Assembly: GCA_021443945.1 (NCBI GenBank) | Contig: JABUSF010000005.1 | Location: 136,779 to 143,387, forward strand | DNA from: Ileibacterium sp. | GTDB taxonomy: Bacteria > Bacillota_I > Bacilli_A > Erysipelotrichales > Erysipelotrichaceae | Direction of reading: 5' to 3' | DNA: 6,609 nt | Part shown: piece after piece, positions 1 to 6,034 of the stretch | Numbering within the stretch: position 1 is the first letter of the stretch | Layout: the number at the start of each line of letters is the position of its first letter | Position numbers and translations under genes: made by a program | Notes under the pieces: generated by a model | Databases searched by the model: none | Told to the model about the DNA's origin: nothing | What the model saw: the letters and a program-made list of their open reading frames with translations, nothing else

Positions 1-360
1 TCAAAGTCTCCGGCTTTAAACAGAGGTTACAACTCTCTTAAATCCAGACCTACCAACCTTTCATCCCCTCAGAAAAGAGGAGTTTGCACACGTGTTGGTA
101 CAATGACTCCAAAGAAACCTAACTCCGCTCTGCGTAAATACGCTCGTGTACGTCTGAGCAATGGAATGGAAGTTACAGCATACATTCCAGGAATTGGACA
201 CAACCTGCAGGAACACTCCGTTGTTCTGATCCGTGGAGGACGTGTAAAAGACCTTCCTGGTGTTCGTTACCATATCATTCGTGGAACACTCGACTGCGCC
301 GGTGTTGCTGACCGCAAACAGAGCCGTTCCCTGTATGGAACTAAGAAGCCTAAGAAATAG
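1..360 (+). CDS. rpsL: 30S ribosomal protein S12, 5'-truncated by the window edge
   Basis: Frame 1 is open from the first base to the TAG at 358-360, giving 119 codons. S12 in Firmicutes is about 137-139 aa, so roughly 18-20 N-terminal residues lie outside the window; the internal ATG at 103 is not the start. S12 sits at the 30S decoding centre and monitors codon-anticodon pairing. Diagnostic segments are SSPQKRGVCTRVGTMTPKKPNSALRK, split here as SSPQKRGVCTRVG then TMTPKKPNSALRK, and GGRVKDLPGVRYH. The lysines equivalent to E. coli K43 (codon at 112-114) and K88 are both present, so the streptomycin-site residues are wild type. The aspartate of KDLPG, which is methylthiolated in some bacteria, is also intact. 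The insertion between PALN and SSPQKRG, absent from E. coli S12, marks a Gram-positive form. It is the first visible gene of the str operon, and its promoter is outside the window. Confidence 0.98.
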   Translation, partial: SKSPALNRGYNSLKSRPTNLSSPQKRGVCTRVGTMTPKKPNSALRKYARVRLSNGMEVTAYIPGIGHNLQEHSVVLIRGGRVKDLPGVRYHIIRGTLDCAGVADRKQSRSLYGTKKPKK

Positions 361-385
361 TCAATCGTGAAAGGAGATTTATAAT

Positions 386-856
386 ATGCCTAGAAAAGGA
401 CATGTTGCGAAAAGGGACGTATTGCCTGATCCAATTTACAATTCAAAGCTGATCACCCGCTTAATCAATAAAATCATGATTGATGGTAAACGCGGTACTG
501 CTCAGAAAATCCTGTACAACGCATTCGATATCGTTGAAGTTAAAACAGGTAAAGAGCCAATGGAAGTATTCGAACAGGCTCTTGAAAACATTATGCCTCA
601 GCTCGAGCTGAAGGTTCGCCGTGTTGGTGGCGCTAACTACCAGGTACCAGTTGAAGTATCTGAAGAGCGTCGTCTGACTCTTGGTCTGCGTTGGTTGGTA
701 AACTATAGCCGTCTGCGCAATGAAAAAACAATGGAGCAGAAACTGGCTGCAGAAATTATCGATGCTGCCAACAACACTGGTGCTGCTGTTAAACAGCGTG
801 ACAACGTACACAGAATGGCTGAAGCCAACAAAGCTTTCGCTCATTACCGTTGGTAA
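386..856 (+). CDS. rpsG: 30S ribosomal protein S7
   Basis: S7 is a primary assembly protein that binds the 3' major domain of 16S rRNA and organises the 30S head, near the E site. The ORF is 156 codons, the usual length in Bacillus-type bacteria. It opens MPRKGHVAKRDVLPDPIYNS, with the conserved basic N-terminal arm and the VLPDP motif. It contains RVGGANYQVPVEV (about residues 78-90), which forms the beta-hairpin region, and ends in FAHYRW. The start is set by AAGGAG at 371-376, nine bases upstream of the ATG. It begins 25 bases after rpsL and is surely cotranscribed with it. In E. coli S7 represses its own mRNA by binding a roughly 100-base rpsL-rpsG spacer; the 25-base spacer here leaves no room for that structure. 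Unlike fusA and tuf, this gene tolerates a TTA leucine codon near residue 26. Confidence 0.98.
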   Translation: MPRKGHVAKRDVLPDPIYNSKLITRLINKIMIDGKRGTAQKILYNAFDIVEVKTGKEPMEVFEQALENIMPQLELKVRRVGGANYQVPVEVSEERRLTLGLRWLVNYSRLRNEKTMEQKLAAEIIDAANNTGAAVKQRDNVHRMAEANKAFAHYRW

Positions 857-886
857 TCTGTGTTTGTTGAATTGAGTCTTATTCAA

Positions 887-894
887 AGAAAGGA
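887..894 (+). promoter_or_regulatory. Ribosome binding site that decides the fusA start
   Basis: AGAAAGGA at 887-894 complements the 16S rRNA 3' end (consensus complement AGAAAGGAGG). It lies eight bases upstream of the ATG at 903. It directly abuts and partly overlaps the in-frame ATG at 894, so that upstream ATG would have no usable spacing. The 903 start also gives the family-typical N-terminus MAREYSL. Confidence 0.8.
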
Positions 895-902
895 TGTCGA
901 AA

Positions 903-2975
903 ATGGCTAGAGAATATTCTTTGCATGATACCCGCAACATCGGGATCATGGCCCATATCGACGCCGGTAAAACAACCACAACTGAACGTGTACTGTTCTA
1001 TACAGGTGTAAACCATAAAATTGGTGAAACTCATGATGGTACTTCCACCATGGACTGGATGGATCAGGAAGCAGAACGTGGTATCACTATCACATCTGCT
1101 GCAACCACTGTTCACTGGAAGGGAAACCGCATTAACATCATCGATACTCCGGGTCACGTTGACTTCACAGTTGAAGTAGAACGTTCCCTGCGTGTACTGG
1201 ATGGTGCGGTTACTGTTCTGGATGCTAAAGCCGGTGTTGAACCTCAGACTGAAACTGTATGGCGTCAGGCCACTACTTACGGAGTTCCACGTATTGTTTT
1301 CGTAAACAAAATGGACTCCACTGGTGCTGACTTCATCATGTCCTGCAACACAATCATCGAACGTCTGGGTGCTAAATCCAACCCAATTCAGCTGCCAATC
1401 GGTGCTGAAAGTGATTTCAAAGGTGTTGTAGATATTATCGAAAGAAAAGCTCTGTACAACACAGGAGACAAAGGAATCAATATCGAAGAAGGACCAGTAC
1501 CTGAAGACATGGTAGATCTGATGGAAGAATACCGTGAAAAACTTCTGGAATACCTGGCTGACTACGATGAAGACTTCATGATGCAGGTTCTGGAAGGTGA
1601 AGAACCATCCATCGAAGAAATCAAGCGCGTTCTGCGAATTGCAGTCTGCAACGGTGACTTCTTCCCTGTGCTGTGCGGTTCCGCATATAAAGACAAAGGT
1701 GTTCAGATGATGCTGGACGCTGTTGTTGACTACCTGCCTTCTCCACTGGATGTTCCTGCTATTAAAGGAACTACACTGGACGGCGAACCTGATGAACGTC
1801 ATTCTTCCGACGAAGAACCATTTGCAGCTCTGGCTTTCAAAGTTATGACTGACAAATACGTTGGTAAACTGACATTCTTCCGTGTTTATTCCGGTACTGC
1901 TGACTCCGGAAGCTACACTCTGAACTCCACTAAGGATGTAAGAGAACGTTTCGGACGTCTGATGCAGATGCATGCCAACAACCGTAAAGAAATTCCTATC
2001 GTTTACGCTGGTGACATCGCAGCTGCCGTTGGTCTGAAGAACACAACAACTGGTGATACTCTGTGTGCAGAAGATCACCCAATCATTCTGGAAAAAATGG
2101 AATTCCCAGAACCAGTTATCGAACTGTCTCTGGAACCAAAAACAAAAGCTGACCAGGATAAAATGGGTCTGGCTCTTGCAAAACTGGCTGAAGAAGATCC
2201 AACTTTCAGAACTTACACAAACAAAGAAACTGGTCAGACTATCATCGCTGGTGTAGGTGAACTTCACCTGGATATCATCGTTGACCGTCTGCGCCGTGAA
2301 TTTAACGTTGAAGCAAACATTGGTAAACCACAGGTTGCTTACAGAGAAACAATCCGCAAAGCCGCTGAATGTGAAGGAAAATACATCCGTCAGTCCGGTG
2401 GTAAAGGTCAGTACGGACACGTATGGATCAAATTTGAACCAAACGAAGAAGGAAAAGGCTACGAATTTGTGGATGCTGTAGTCGGTGGTACTGTTCCACG
2501 CGAATACATCAAACCAACAAACGAAGGACTTCAGGATGCTCTTGAAAAGGGTGTTCTTGCTGGATATCCAATGATCGACGTCAAAGCAACTCTGTTTGAC
2601 GGATCCAGCCATGATGTCGACTCCTCTGAACAGGCTTATAAAATTGCTGCTTCCATGGCTCTTCGTGAAGCTGCCAAGAAGTGCAACCCTGTTCTGCTTG
2701 AGCCAATCATGCTCGTGGAAGTAACTGCTCCATCCGAATACCTCGGTTCCGTAATGGGTGACGTTTCCAGCCGCCGCGGTCAGATCACTGATCAGGAAGA
2801 ACGTGGAAATGCCGTTATCGTTCGTGCAATGATCCCACTGGCTGAAATGTTCGGATATGTAACAGACCTGCGTTCCTTCACACAGGGCCGTGGAAACTAC
2901 TCCATGAAGTTCGATCACTACTCTGAAGTTCCAAAATCTGTATCAGAACAGATTATTAAAGAATCCGGTAAGTAA
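903..2975 (+). CDS. fusA: Elongation factor G
   Basis: EF-G is the ribosomal translocase: its GTPase activity drives tRNA-mRNA movement after peptide transfer and, with RRF, ribosome recycling. From the ATG at 903 it is 690 aa, close to the Bacillus length. G-domain motifs are all present: P-loop AHIDAGKT (17-24), switch I RGITIT with T62, G3 DTPGH (81-85) with catalytic H85, and NKMD (135-138). Domain II shows FKVMTD (312-317). Domain IV has QSGGKGQYGHV (497-507), and domain V has GSVMGDVSSRRG (615-626). The first-copy type is indicated by its place between rpsG and tuf. An ATG at 894 would add three residues, but its Shine-Dalgarno spacing is wrong. Codon use is extreme: I see no in-frame TTA or CTA, and TCA only at codon 681, which produces a long false antisense ORF. 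Thirty prolines use CCA or CCT except P83, which is CCG. Confidence 0.98.
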   Translation: MAREYSLHDTRNIGIMAHIDAGKTTTTERVLFYTGVNHKIGETHDGTSTMDWMDQEAERGITITSAATTVHWKGNRINIIDTPGHVDFTVEVERSLRVLDGAVTVLDAKAGVEPQTETVWRQATTYGVPRIVFVNKMDSTGADFIMSCNTIIERLGAKSNPIQLPIGAESDFKGVVDIIERKALYNTGDKGINIEEGPVPEDMVDLMEEYREKLLEYLADYDEDFMMQVLEGEEPSIEEIKRVLRIAVCNGDFFPVLCGSAYKDKGVQMMLDAVVDYLPSPLDVPAIKGTTLDGEPDERHSSDEEPFAALAFKVMTDKYVGKLTFFRVYSGTADSGSYTLNSTKDVRERFGRLMQMHANNRKEIPIVYAGDIAAAVGLKNTTTGDTLCAEDHPIILEKMEFPEPVIELSLEPKTKADQDKMGLALAKLAEEDPTFRTYTNKETGQTIIAGVGELHLDIIVDRLRREFNVEANIGKPQVAYRETIRKAAECEGKYIRQSGGKGQYGHVWIKFEPNEEGKGYEFVDAVVGGTVPREYIKPTNEGLQDALEKGVLAGYPMIDVKATLFDGSSHDVDSSEQAYKIAASMALREAAKKCNPVLLEPIMLVEVTAPSEYLGSVMGDVSSRRGQITDQEERGNAVIVRAMIPLAEMFGYVTDLRSFTQGRGNYSMKFDHYSEVPKSVSEQIIKESGK

Positions 2976-2992
2976 GAACTCTCGCGGATTCG

Positions 2993-3021
2993 TTGATTTT
3001 AAAAAATCTTTGCTTTAAAAT
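2993..3021 (+). promoter_or_regulatory. Candidate internal promoter for tuf
   Basis: TTGATT at 2993-2998 (4 of 6 to the -35 consensus) and TAAAAT at 3016-3021 (5 of 6 to the -10) are separated by 17 bases. Transcription would begin near 3028, giving a leader of about 33 bases that includes the tuf ribosome binding site AGGAGG (3047-3052). The AT-rich pair ATTTTAAA (2996-3003) and TTTAAAAT (3014-3021) forms an inverted repeat over the same region. An internal promoter in this gap is known in B. subtilis, and tuf generally needs more mRNA than fusA. In an AT-rich spacer such matches arise easily, so this is an inference. Confidence 0.4.
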
Positions 3022-3060
3022 TGGTGAAGATTGACAATTAGCATTTAGGAGGAAATATAA

Positions 3061-4245
3061 ATGGCTAAGGAAAAATTTGACAGAAGTAAAACCCACGTTA
3101 ACATTGGTACTATCGGCCACGTTGACCACGGTAAAACAACTCTGACAGCTGCTATTACCAGCGTTCTGGCTGGCAAAGGTATGGCTCAGAAAACTAACTA
3201 CGATGAAATTGATGGTGCTCCAGAAGAAAAAGAACGTGGAATCACTATCAACACTGCACACGTTGAATATCAGACTCCAAACCGTCACTACGCTCACGTA
3301 GACTGCCCGGGTCACGCTGACTACATCAAAAACATGATCACTGGTGCTGCTCAGATGGATGGTGCTATCCTGGTAGTTGCTGCATCTGACGGTCCAATGC
3401 CTCAGACTCGTGAACACATCCTGCTTGCTCGTCAGGTAGGTGTACCAAAAATCGTTGTATTCCTGAACAAATGCGACATGGTTGACGACGATGAACTGGT
3501 TGACCTGGTTGAAATGGAAGTTCAGGAACTGCTGAACGAATACCAGTTCGACGGTGACAACACTCCAATCATCCGCGGTTCCGCTCTGAAAGCTCTCGAA
3601 GGCGATCCAAAATACGTTGGCGCTATCGATGAACTGATGGACGCTGTTGACAGCTGGATCGATGACCCAGTTCGTGACGTTGATAAACCATTCCTGATGG
3701 CTGTCGAAGACGTTATGACTATCTCCGGTCGTGGTACAGTTGCTACTGGACGTGTTGAACGTGGTACAGCTCACCTGGGTGACTCTGTAGAAGTAGTAGG
3801 TATCAAACCAACTCGTGCTACAGTACTGACTGGTCTGGAAATGTTCCACAAACAGCTTGACGAAGCTCAGGCTGGTGACAACATCGGTGCTCTGCTCCGT
3901 GGTGTTGCTCGTGACGAAATCCAGCGTGGACAGGTTCTGGCTAAACCAGGATCCGTACACCCACACACAAAATTCAAAGCTCAGGTTTACGTACTGTCCA
4001 AAGAAGAAGGTGGACGTCACACTCCATTCGTTTCCAACTACCGTCCTCAGTTCTACTTCCGTACAACTGACGTAACTGGTGTAATCACTCTGCCAGAAGG
4101 TGTTGACATGGTTATGCCTGGCGATAACGTAGAAATGAACGTTGAACTGATCGCTCCAATCGCTATCGAAAACGGTACTACATTCTCCATCCGTGAAGGT
4201 GGACACACTGTAGGTGCTGGTAACGTAACTGAAATCGTTGAATAA
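3061..4245 (+). CDS. tuf: Elongation factor Tu
   Basis: EF-Tu carries aminoacyl-tRNA as a GTP ternary complex to the ribosomal A site. The ORF is 394 aa, standard for the family, with a strong AGGAGG (3047-3052) eight bases before the ATG. Motifs in order are P-loop GHVDHGKT (19-26), switch I GITIN with T62, G3 DCPGH (81-85) with catalytic H85, NKCD (136-139) and SALK (174-177). Domain II follows from about 205 and domain III from about 300, with GGRHTPF and YRPQFYFRTTDVTG present. Residue 382 in the EGGHTVGAG segment is His where E. coli has Arg; I recall His here in lactobacilli, so it is probably lineage-specific. The gene uses almost only optimal codons and has no in-frame TTA, CTA or TCA. 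It lies 85 bases after fusA, ends the str operon before a terminator, and may also be driven by its own promoter. Confidence 0.99.
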   Translation: MAKEKFDRSKTHVNIGTIGHVDHGKTTLTAAITSVLAGKGMAQKTNYDEIDGAPEEKERGITINTAHVEYQTPNRHYAHVDCPGHADYIKNMITGAAQMDGAILVVAASDGPMPQTREHILLARQVGVPKIVVFLNKCDMVDDDELVDLVEMEVQELLNEYQFDGDNTPIIRGSALKALEGDPKYVGAIDELMDAVDSWIDDPVRDVDKPFLMAVEDVMTISGRGTVATGRVERGTAHLGDSVEVVGIKPTRATVLTGLEMFHKQLDEAQAGDNIGALLRGVARDEIQRGQVLAKPGSVHPHTKFKAQVYVLSKEEGGRHTPFVSNYRPQFYFRTTDVTGVITLPEGVDMVMPGDNVEMNVELIAPIAIENGTTFSIREGGHTVGAGNVTEIVE

Positions 4246-4259
4246 TTCATCTGATCTCG

Positions 4260-4288
4260 AAAGTCTCTCTCAGGAGGGACTTTTTTTT
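4260..4288 (+). terminator. Intrinsic terminator of the str operon
   Basis: AAGTCTCTC (4261-4269) pairs with GAGGGACTT (4274-4282) as a nine-base-pair stem with one G-U pair and the loop TCAG. An extra A-T pair (4260 with 4283) is possible. The T tract covers 4281-4288. It begins 14 bases after the tuf stop, so it ends the rpsL-rpsG-fusA-tuf transcript. Confidence 0.9.
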
Positions 4289-4322
4289 GCCTTATTTATA
4301 TCCGAAAAAGATTAGACTGGTC

Positions 4323-4352
4323 AAAAGGCCTGGGAAAGCTGCTGCCTTTTTT
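4323..4352 (+). terminator. Possible second, backup terminator
   Basis: AAAAGGC (4323-4329) pairs with GCCTTTT (4344-4350), followed by two more T's to 4352. The loop is 14 bases and only three pairs are G-C, so it is much weaker than the hairpin upstream. It lies about 35 bases after the first terminator and could stop readthrough from the very strong tuf transcription. The minus-strand version has only a four-base T run and looks less functional. Confidence 0.4.
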
Positions 4353-4458
4353 CGGGTGAATGACTTATTCTGTTTATTTGTTTTTTGTTAGATTTAAGTT
4401 ACTGATTATCTGTCTGCCACATCGTGTTGCGGTAATTACTTAAAAAATTTGAAAAAGA

Positions 4459-4467
4459 TGTGATAAT
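4459..4467 (+). promoter_or_regulatory. Candidate extended -10 promoter for the permease gene
   Basis: TGTGATAAT at 4459-4467 fits the extended -10 pattern TG-N-TATAAT, with one mismatch in the hexamer (GATAAT). No good -35 hexamer lies 16-18 bases upstream, which extended -10 promoters can tolerate. Transcription would start near 4474, giving a leader of about 22 bases that holds only the ribosome binding site. That leaves no room for a T-box or riboswitch downstream of it. The gene needs a promoter after the tuf terminators, and this is the best candidate I see. Confidence 0.45.
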
Positions 4468-4481
4468 ACCAGTAACGAGAG

Positions 4482-4490
4482 AGAAAGGAG
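4482..4490 (+). promoter_or_regulatory. Strong ribosome binding site of the permease gene
   Basis: AGAAAGGAG at 4482-4490 matches nine bases of the 16S 3'-end complement and lies six bases before the ATG at 4497. It fixes the start and suggests efficient translation. Confidence 0.8.
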
Positions 4491-4496
4491 ATCACG

Positions 4497-5963
4497 ATGT
4501 CTGATCAACAATCATCTGCAGCATCATCCAAGAAAATTTCCTGGTATATGTTGGCGTTCATGGCGTTCTCTACAGTCTGGGGCTTTGGAAACGTTGTTAA
4601 CGGATTTGCATATTTCAATGGAACACAGGTAATCTTCTCCTGGATTCTGATGTTTGCTCTTTATTTTGTTCCTTACGCGCTCATGGTAGGTGAACTCGGA
4701 TCCGCCTTTAAGAATGCAGGCGGTGGTGTTACGAGCTGGGTACTGGAAACCACCAACCCAAAACTGGCTTATTATGCTGGATTTACTTACTGGGTTGTTC
4801 ATATCCCTTACATTGCTTCTAAAGGAAGCGGCGGGCTGAAGGCTCTGGCGTGGATGTTTTTAGCCAATACCTGGTATGACTCCCTGTCACCCTTTGTGGT
4901 CCAAATGGCAACAGGAGTGGTATTTGTTGCTTTCCTGTTCGTGGCTTCCCGCGGTCTGTCTCCGCTGAAAGCTTTAACAACAGCAGCAGGCAGCTCTATG
5001 TTCGTCATGAGTATCCTGTTTATCATCATGATGTTTGCTGCCCCGGTGATTAACCCACAAGCAACTTATGTTCCTCTGGACTGGAGCTGGAAGAGCCTGA
5101 TTCCACAGTTTAATATTCAGTATTTCACATCCCTGTCCATTCTTGTCTTTGCGGTGGGCGGATGCGAGAAAATTTCCCCTTATGTTAATAAGGTCAACAA
5201 TCCCGGTAAAGACTTCCCTAAGGGAATGATCGCTCTGGCCATTATGGTTATGATCTGTGCCGTTCTGGGAACAATCGCTCTGGGAATGATGTTCTCCGGT
5301 ACTGATATTACAGGTGACAATGCATCTTCCTTCATTGCCAATGGGGCTTACATGGCTTTCCAGAGACTGGGGGAATACTATCACGTAGGCAACCTGTTTG
5401 TTATCCTTTACGGAGCCTGCAATGCCATCGGTCAGTTCTCCACACTGACACTTTCCATTGATGCTCCGCTGCGGATGCTTTTGGACGACGAAAACGCAAG
5501 ACAGTTTGTTCCAAGAGGTCTTCTGAAGCAGAACAAATACGGTGCTTATACAAATGGTATTCTGCTGGTTGGCGTACTGTCCGGATCCATTATCCTTATC
5601 CAGATGCTTGGAACCGGTGCTGCAGACATCATTGCCTGGCTGACCAAACTGAATTCTGTCTGCATGCCAATGCGTTATCTGTGGGTGTTCTTTGCCTACA
5701 TCATGCTGAAGAAAGCGGGCAGCAAGTTCAAAGCTGACTACCGCTTTGTAAAAGGCAAAACGGCTGGTGTATTCTGGGGCGGCTGGTGCTTTGTCATTAC
5801 AGCATTCTGCTGCATCATGGGTGTTTATGTTGAAGGCGATACATTGAGAACTGTCCTGAACTTTATCATGCCGTTCTTCTTAGTATCCCTTGGACTGATC
5901 ATGCCTGCTATTCGTGCCAAAGAAGATGAAAAGCTGGGTGTGAAACCAGACAAGATTTTGTAA
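4497..5963 (+). CDS. APC-superfamily amino acid permease (GadC/YjeM-like)
   Basis: A 488-residue polytopic membrane protein with about 12 hydrophobic segments, roughly at 14-38, 44-66, 88-108, 132-151, 163-184, 207-224, 242-266, 297-320, 351-371, 376-404, 424-445 and 451-472. It has no signal peptide and a polar N-terminus of 13 residues. APC hallmarks are the glycine-rich break in TM1, GFGN (29-32), the TM6 motif FAVGGCE (218-224) with E224, and the following loop NNPGKDFPKG (234-243). The TM2 region VGELGSAFKNAGGGV (64-78) resembles glutamate/GABA antiporter-family proteins such as YjeM. It should move an amino acid across the cytoplasmic membrane by symport or exchange; the substrate cannot be read from the sequence. 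The neighbouring M18 peptidase gene fits amino acid nutrition. No glutamate decarboxylase gene is seen here, so a GadC acid-resistance role is unsupported. It has its own candidate promoter and terminator. Codon use is more relaxed than in tuf, with TTA and CCG present. Confidence 0.88.
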   Translation: MSDQQSSAASSKKISWYMLAFMAFSTVWGFGNVVNGFAYFNGTQVIFSWILMFALYFVPYALMVGELGSAFKNAGGGVTSWVLETTNPKLAYYAGFTYWVVHIPYIASKGSGGLKALAWMFLANTWYDSLSPFVVQMATGVVFVAFLFVASRGLSPLKALTTAAGSSMFVMSILFIIMMFAAPVINPQATYVPLDWSWKSLIPQFNIQYFTSLSILVFAVGGCEKISPYVNKVNNPGKDFPKGMIALAIMVMICAVLGTIALGMMFSGTDITGDNASSFIANGAYMAFQRLGEYYHVGNLFVILYGACNAIGQFSTLTLSIDAPLRMLLDDENARQFVPRGLLKQNKYGAYTNGILLVGVLSGSIILIQMLGTGAADIIAWLTKLNSVCMPMRYLWVFFAYIMLKKAGSKFKADYRFVKGKTAGVFWGGWCFVITAFCCIMGVYVEGDTLRTVLNFIMPFFLVSLGLIMPAIRAKEDEKLGVKPDKIL

Positions 5964-5975
5964 AAACCAATCTTC

Positions 5976-6001
5976 ACAGCCGGCTGATGCCGGCTGTTTT
6001 T
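5976..6001 (+). terminator. Intrinsic terminator after the permease gene
   Basis: ACAGCCGGC (5976-5984) and GCCGGCTGT (5989-5997) form a perfect nine-base-pair GC-rich stem with the loop TGAT, followed by T's to 6001. It starts 13 bases after the permease stop. The T run is short (five), but the stem is very stable. It should separate most permease transcription from the next gene. Confidence 0.9.
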
Positions 6002-6002
6002 G

Positions 6003-6008
6003 TATGAT
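6003..6008 (+). promoter_or_regulatory. Weak candidate -10 element for the aminopeptidase gene
   Basis: TATGAT at 6003-6008 matches five of six -10 bases and sits just after the terminator T run. A start near 6015 would leave a leader of about 20 bases with AGGAGG (6020-6025). No -35 is visible: the right distance falls inside the terminator stem, and TTCACA (5973-5978) is 24 bases away. The alternative is readthrough of the terminator. Confidence 0.25.
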
Positions 6009-6034
6009 AGATATAAACGAGGAGGAAAACAGTT

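Noticed and set aside
103..360. Separate short gene starting at ATG 103
   Set aside because: The frame is open to the window's first base and encodes continuous S12 sequence, so this ATG is internal methionine.
894..902. Upstream in-frame ATG adding MSK to EF-G
   Set aside because: The Shine-Dalgarno sequence directly abuts it, whereas the ATG at 903 has eight-base spacing and gives the family-typical N-terminus.
879..2918. 679-codon open frame on the minus strand across fusA
   Set aside because: It is codon-aligned with fusA and exists because fusA avoids TTA, CTA and TCA; its translation has no recognisable domain and is rich in Phe, Ser and Val as expected of a shadow.
3031..3036. Perfect TTGACA hexamer before tuf
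   Set aside because: The only -10-like sequence at a fitting distance (TATAAA, 3056-3061) overlaps the tuf start codon, so transcription would begin inside the gene.
2956..4206. 416-codon open frame on the minus strand across tuf
   Set aside because: Same codon-bias artefact, aligned with tuf codons; there is no convincing ribosome binding site or recognised family.
4397..4437. Imperfect dyad AGTTACTG/CGGTAATT in the tuf-permease gap, considered as riboswitch, T-box or operator
   Set aside because: It includes two G-U pairs and a 25-base loop, lies upstream of the likely transcription start, and no T-box or riboswitch consensus is visible.
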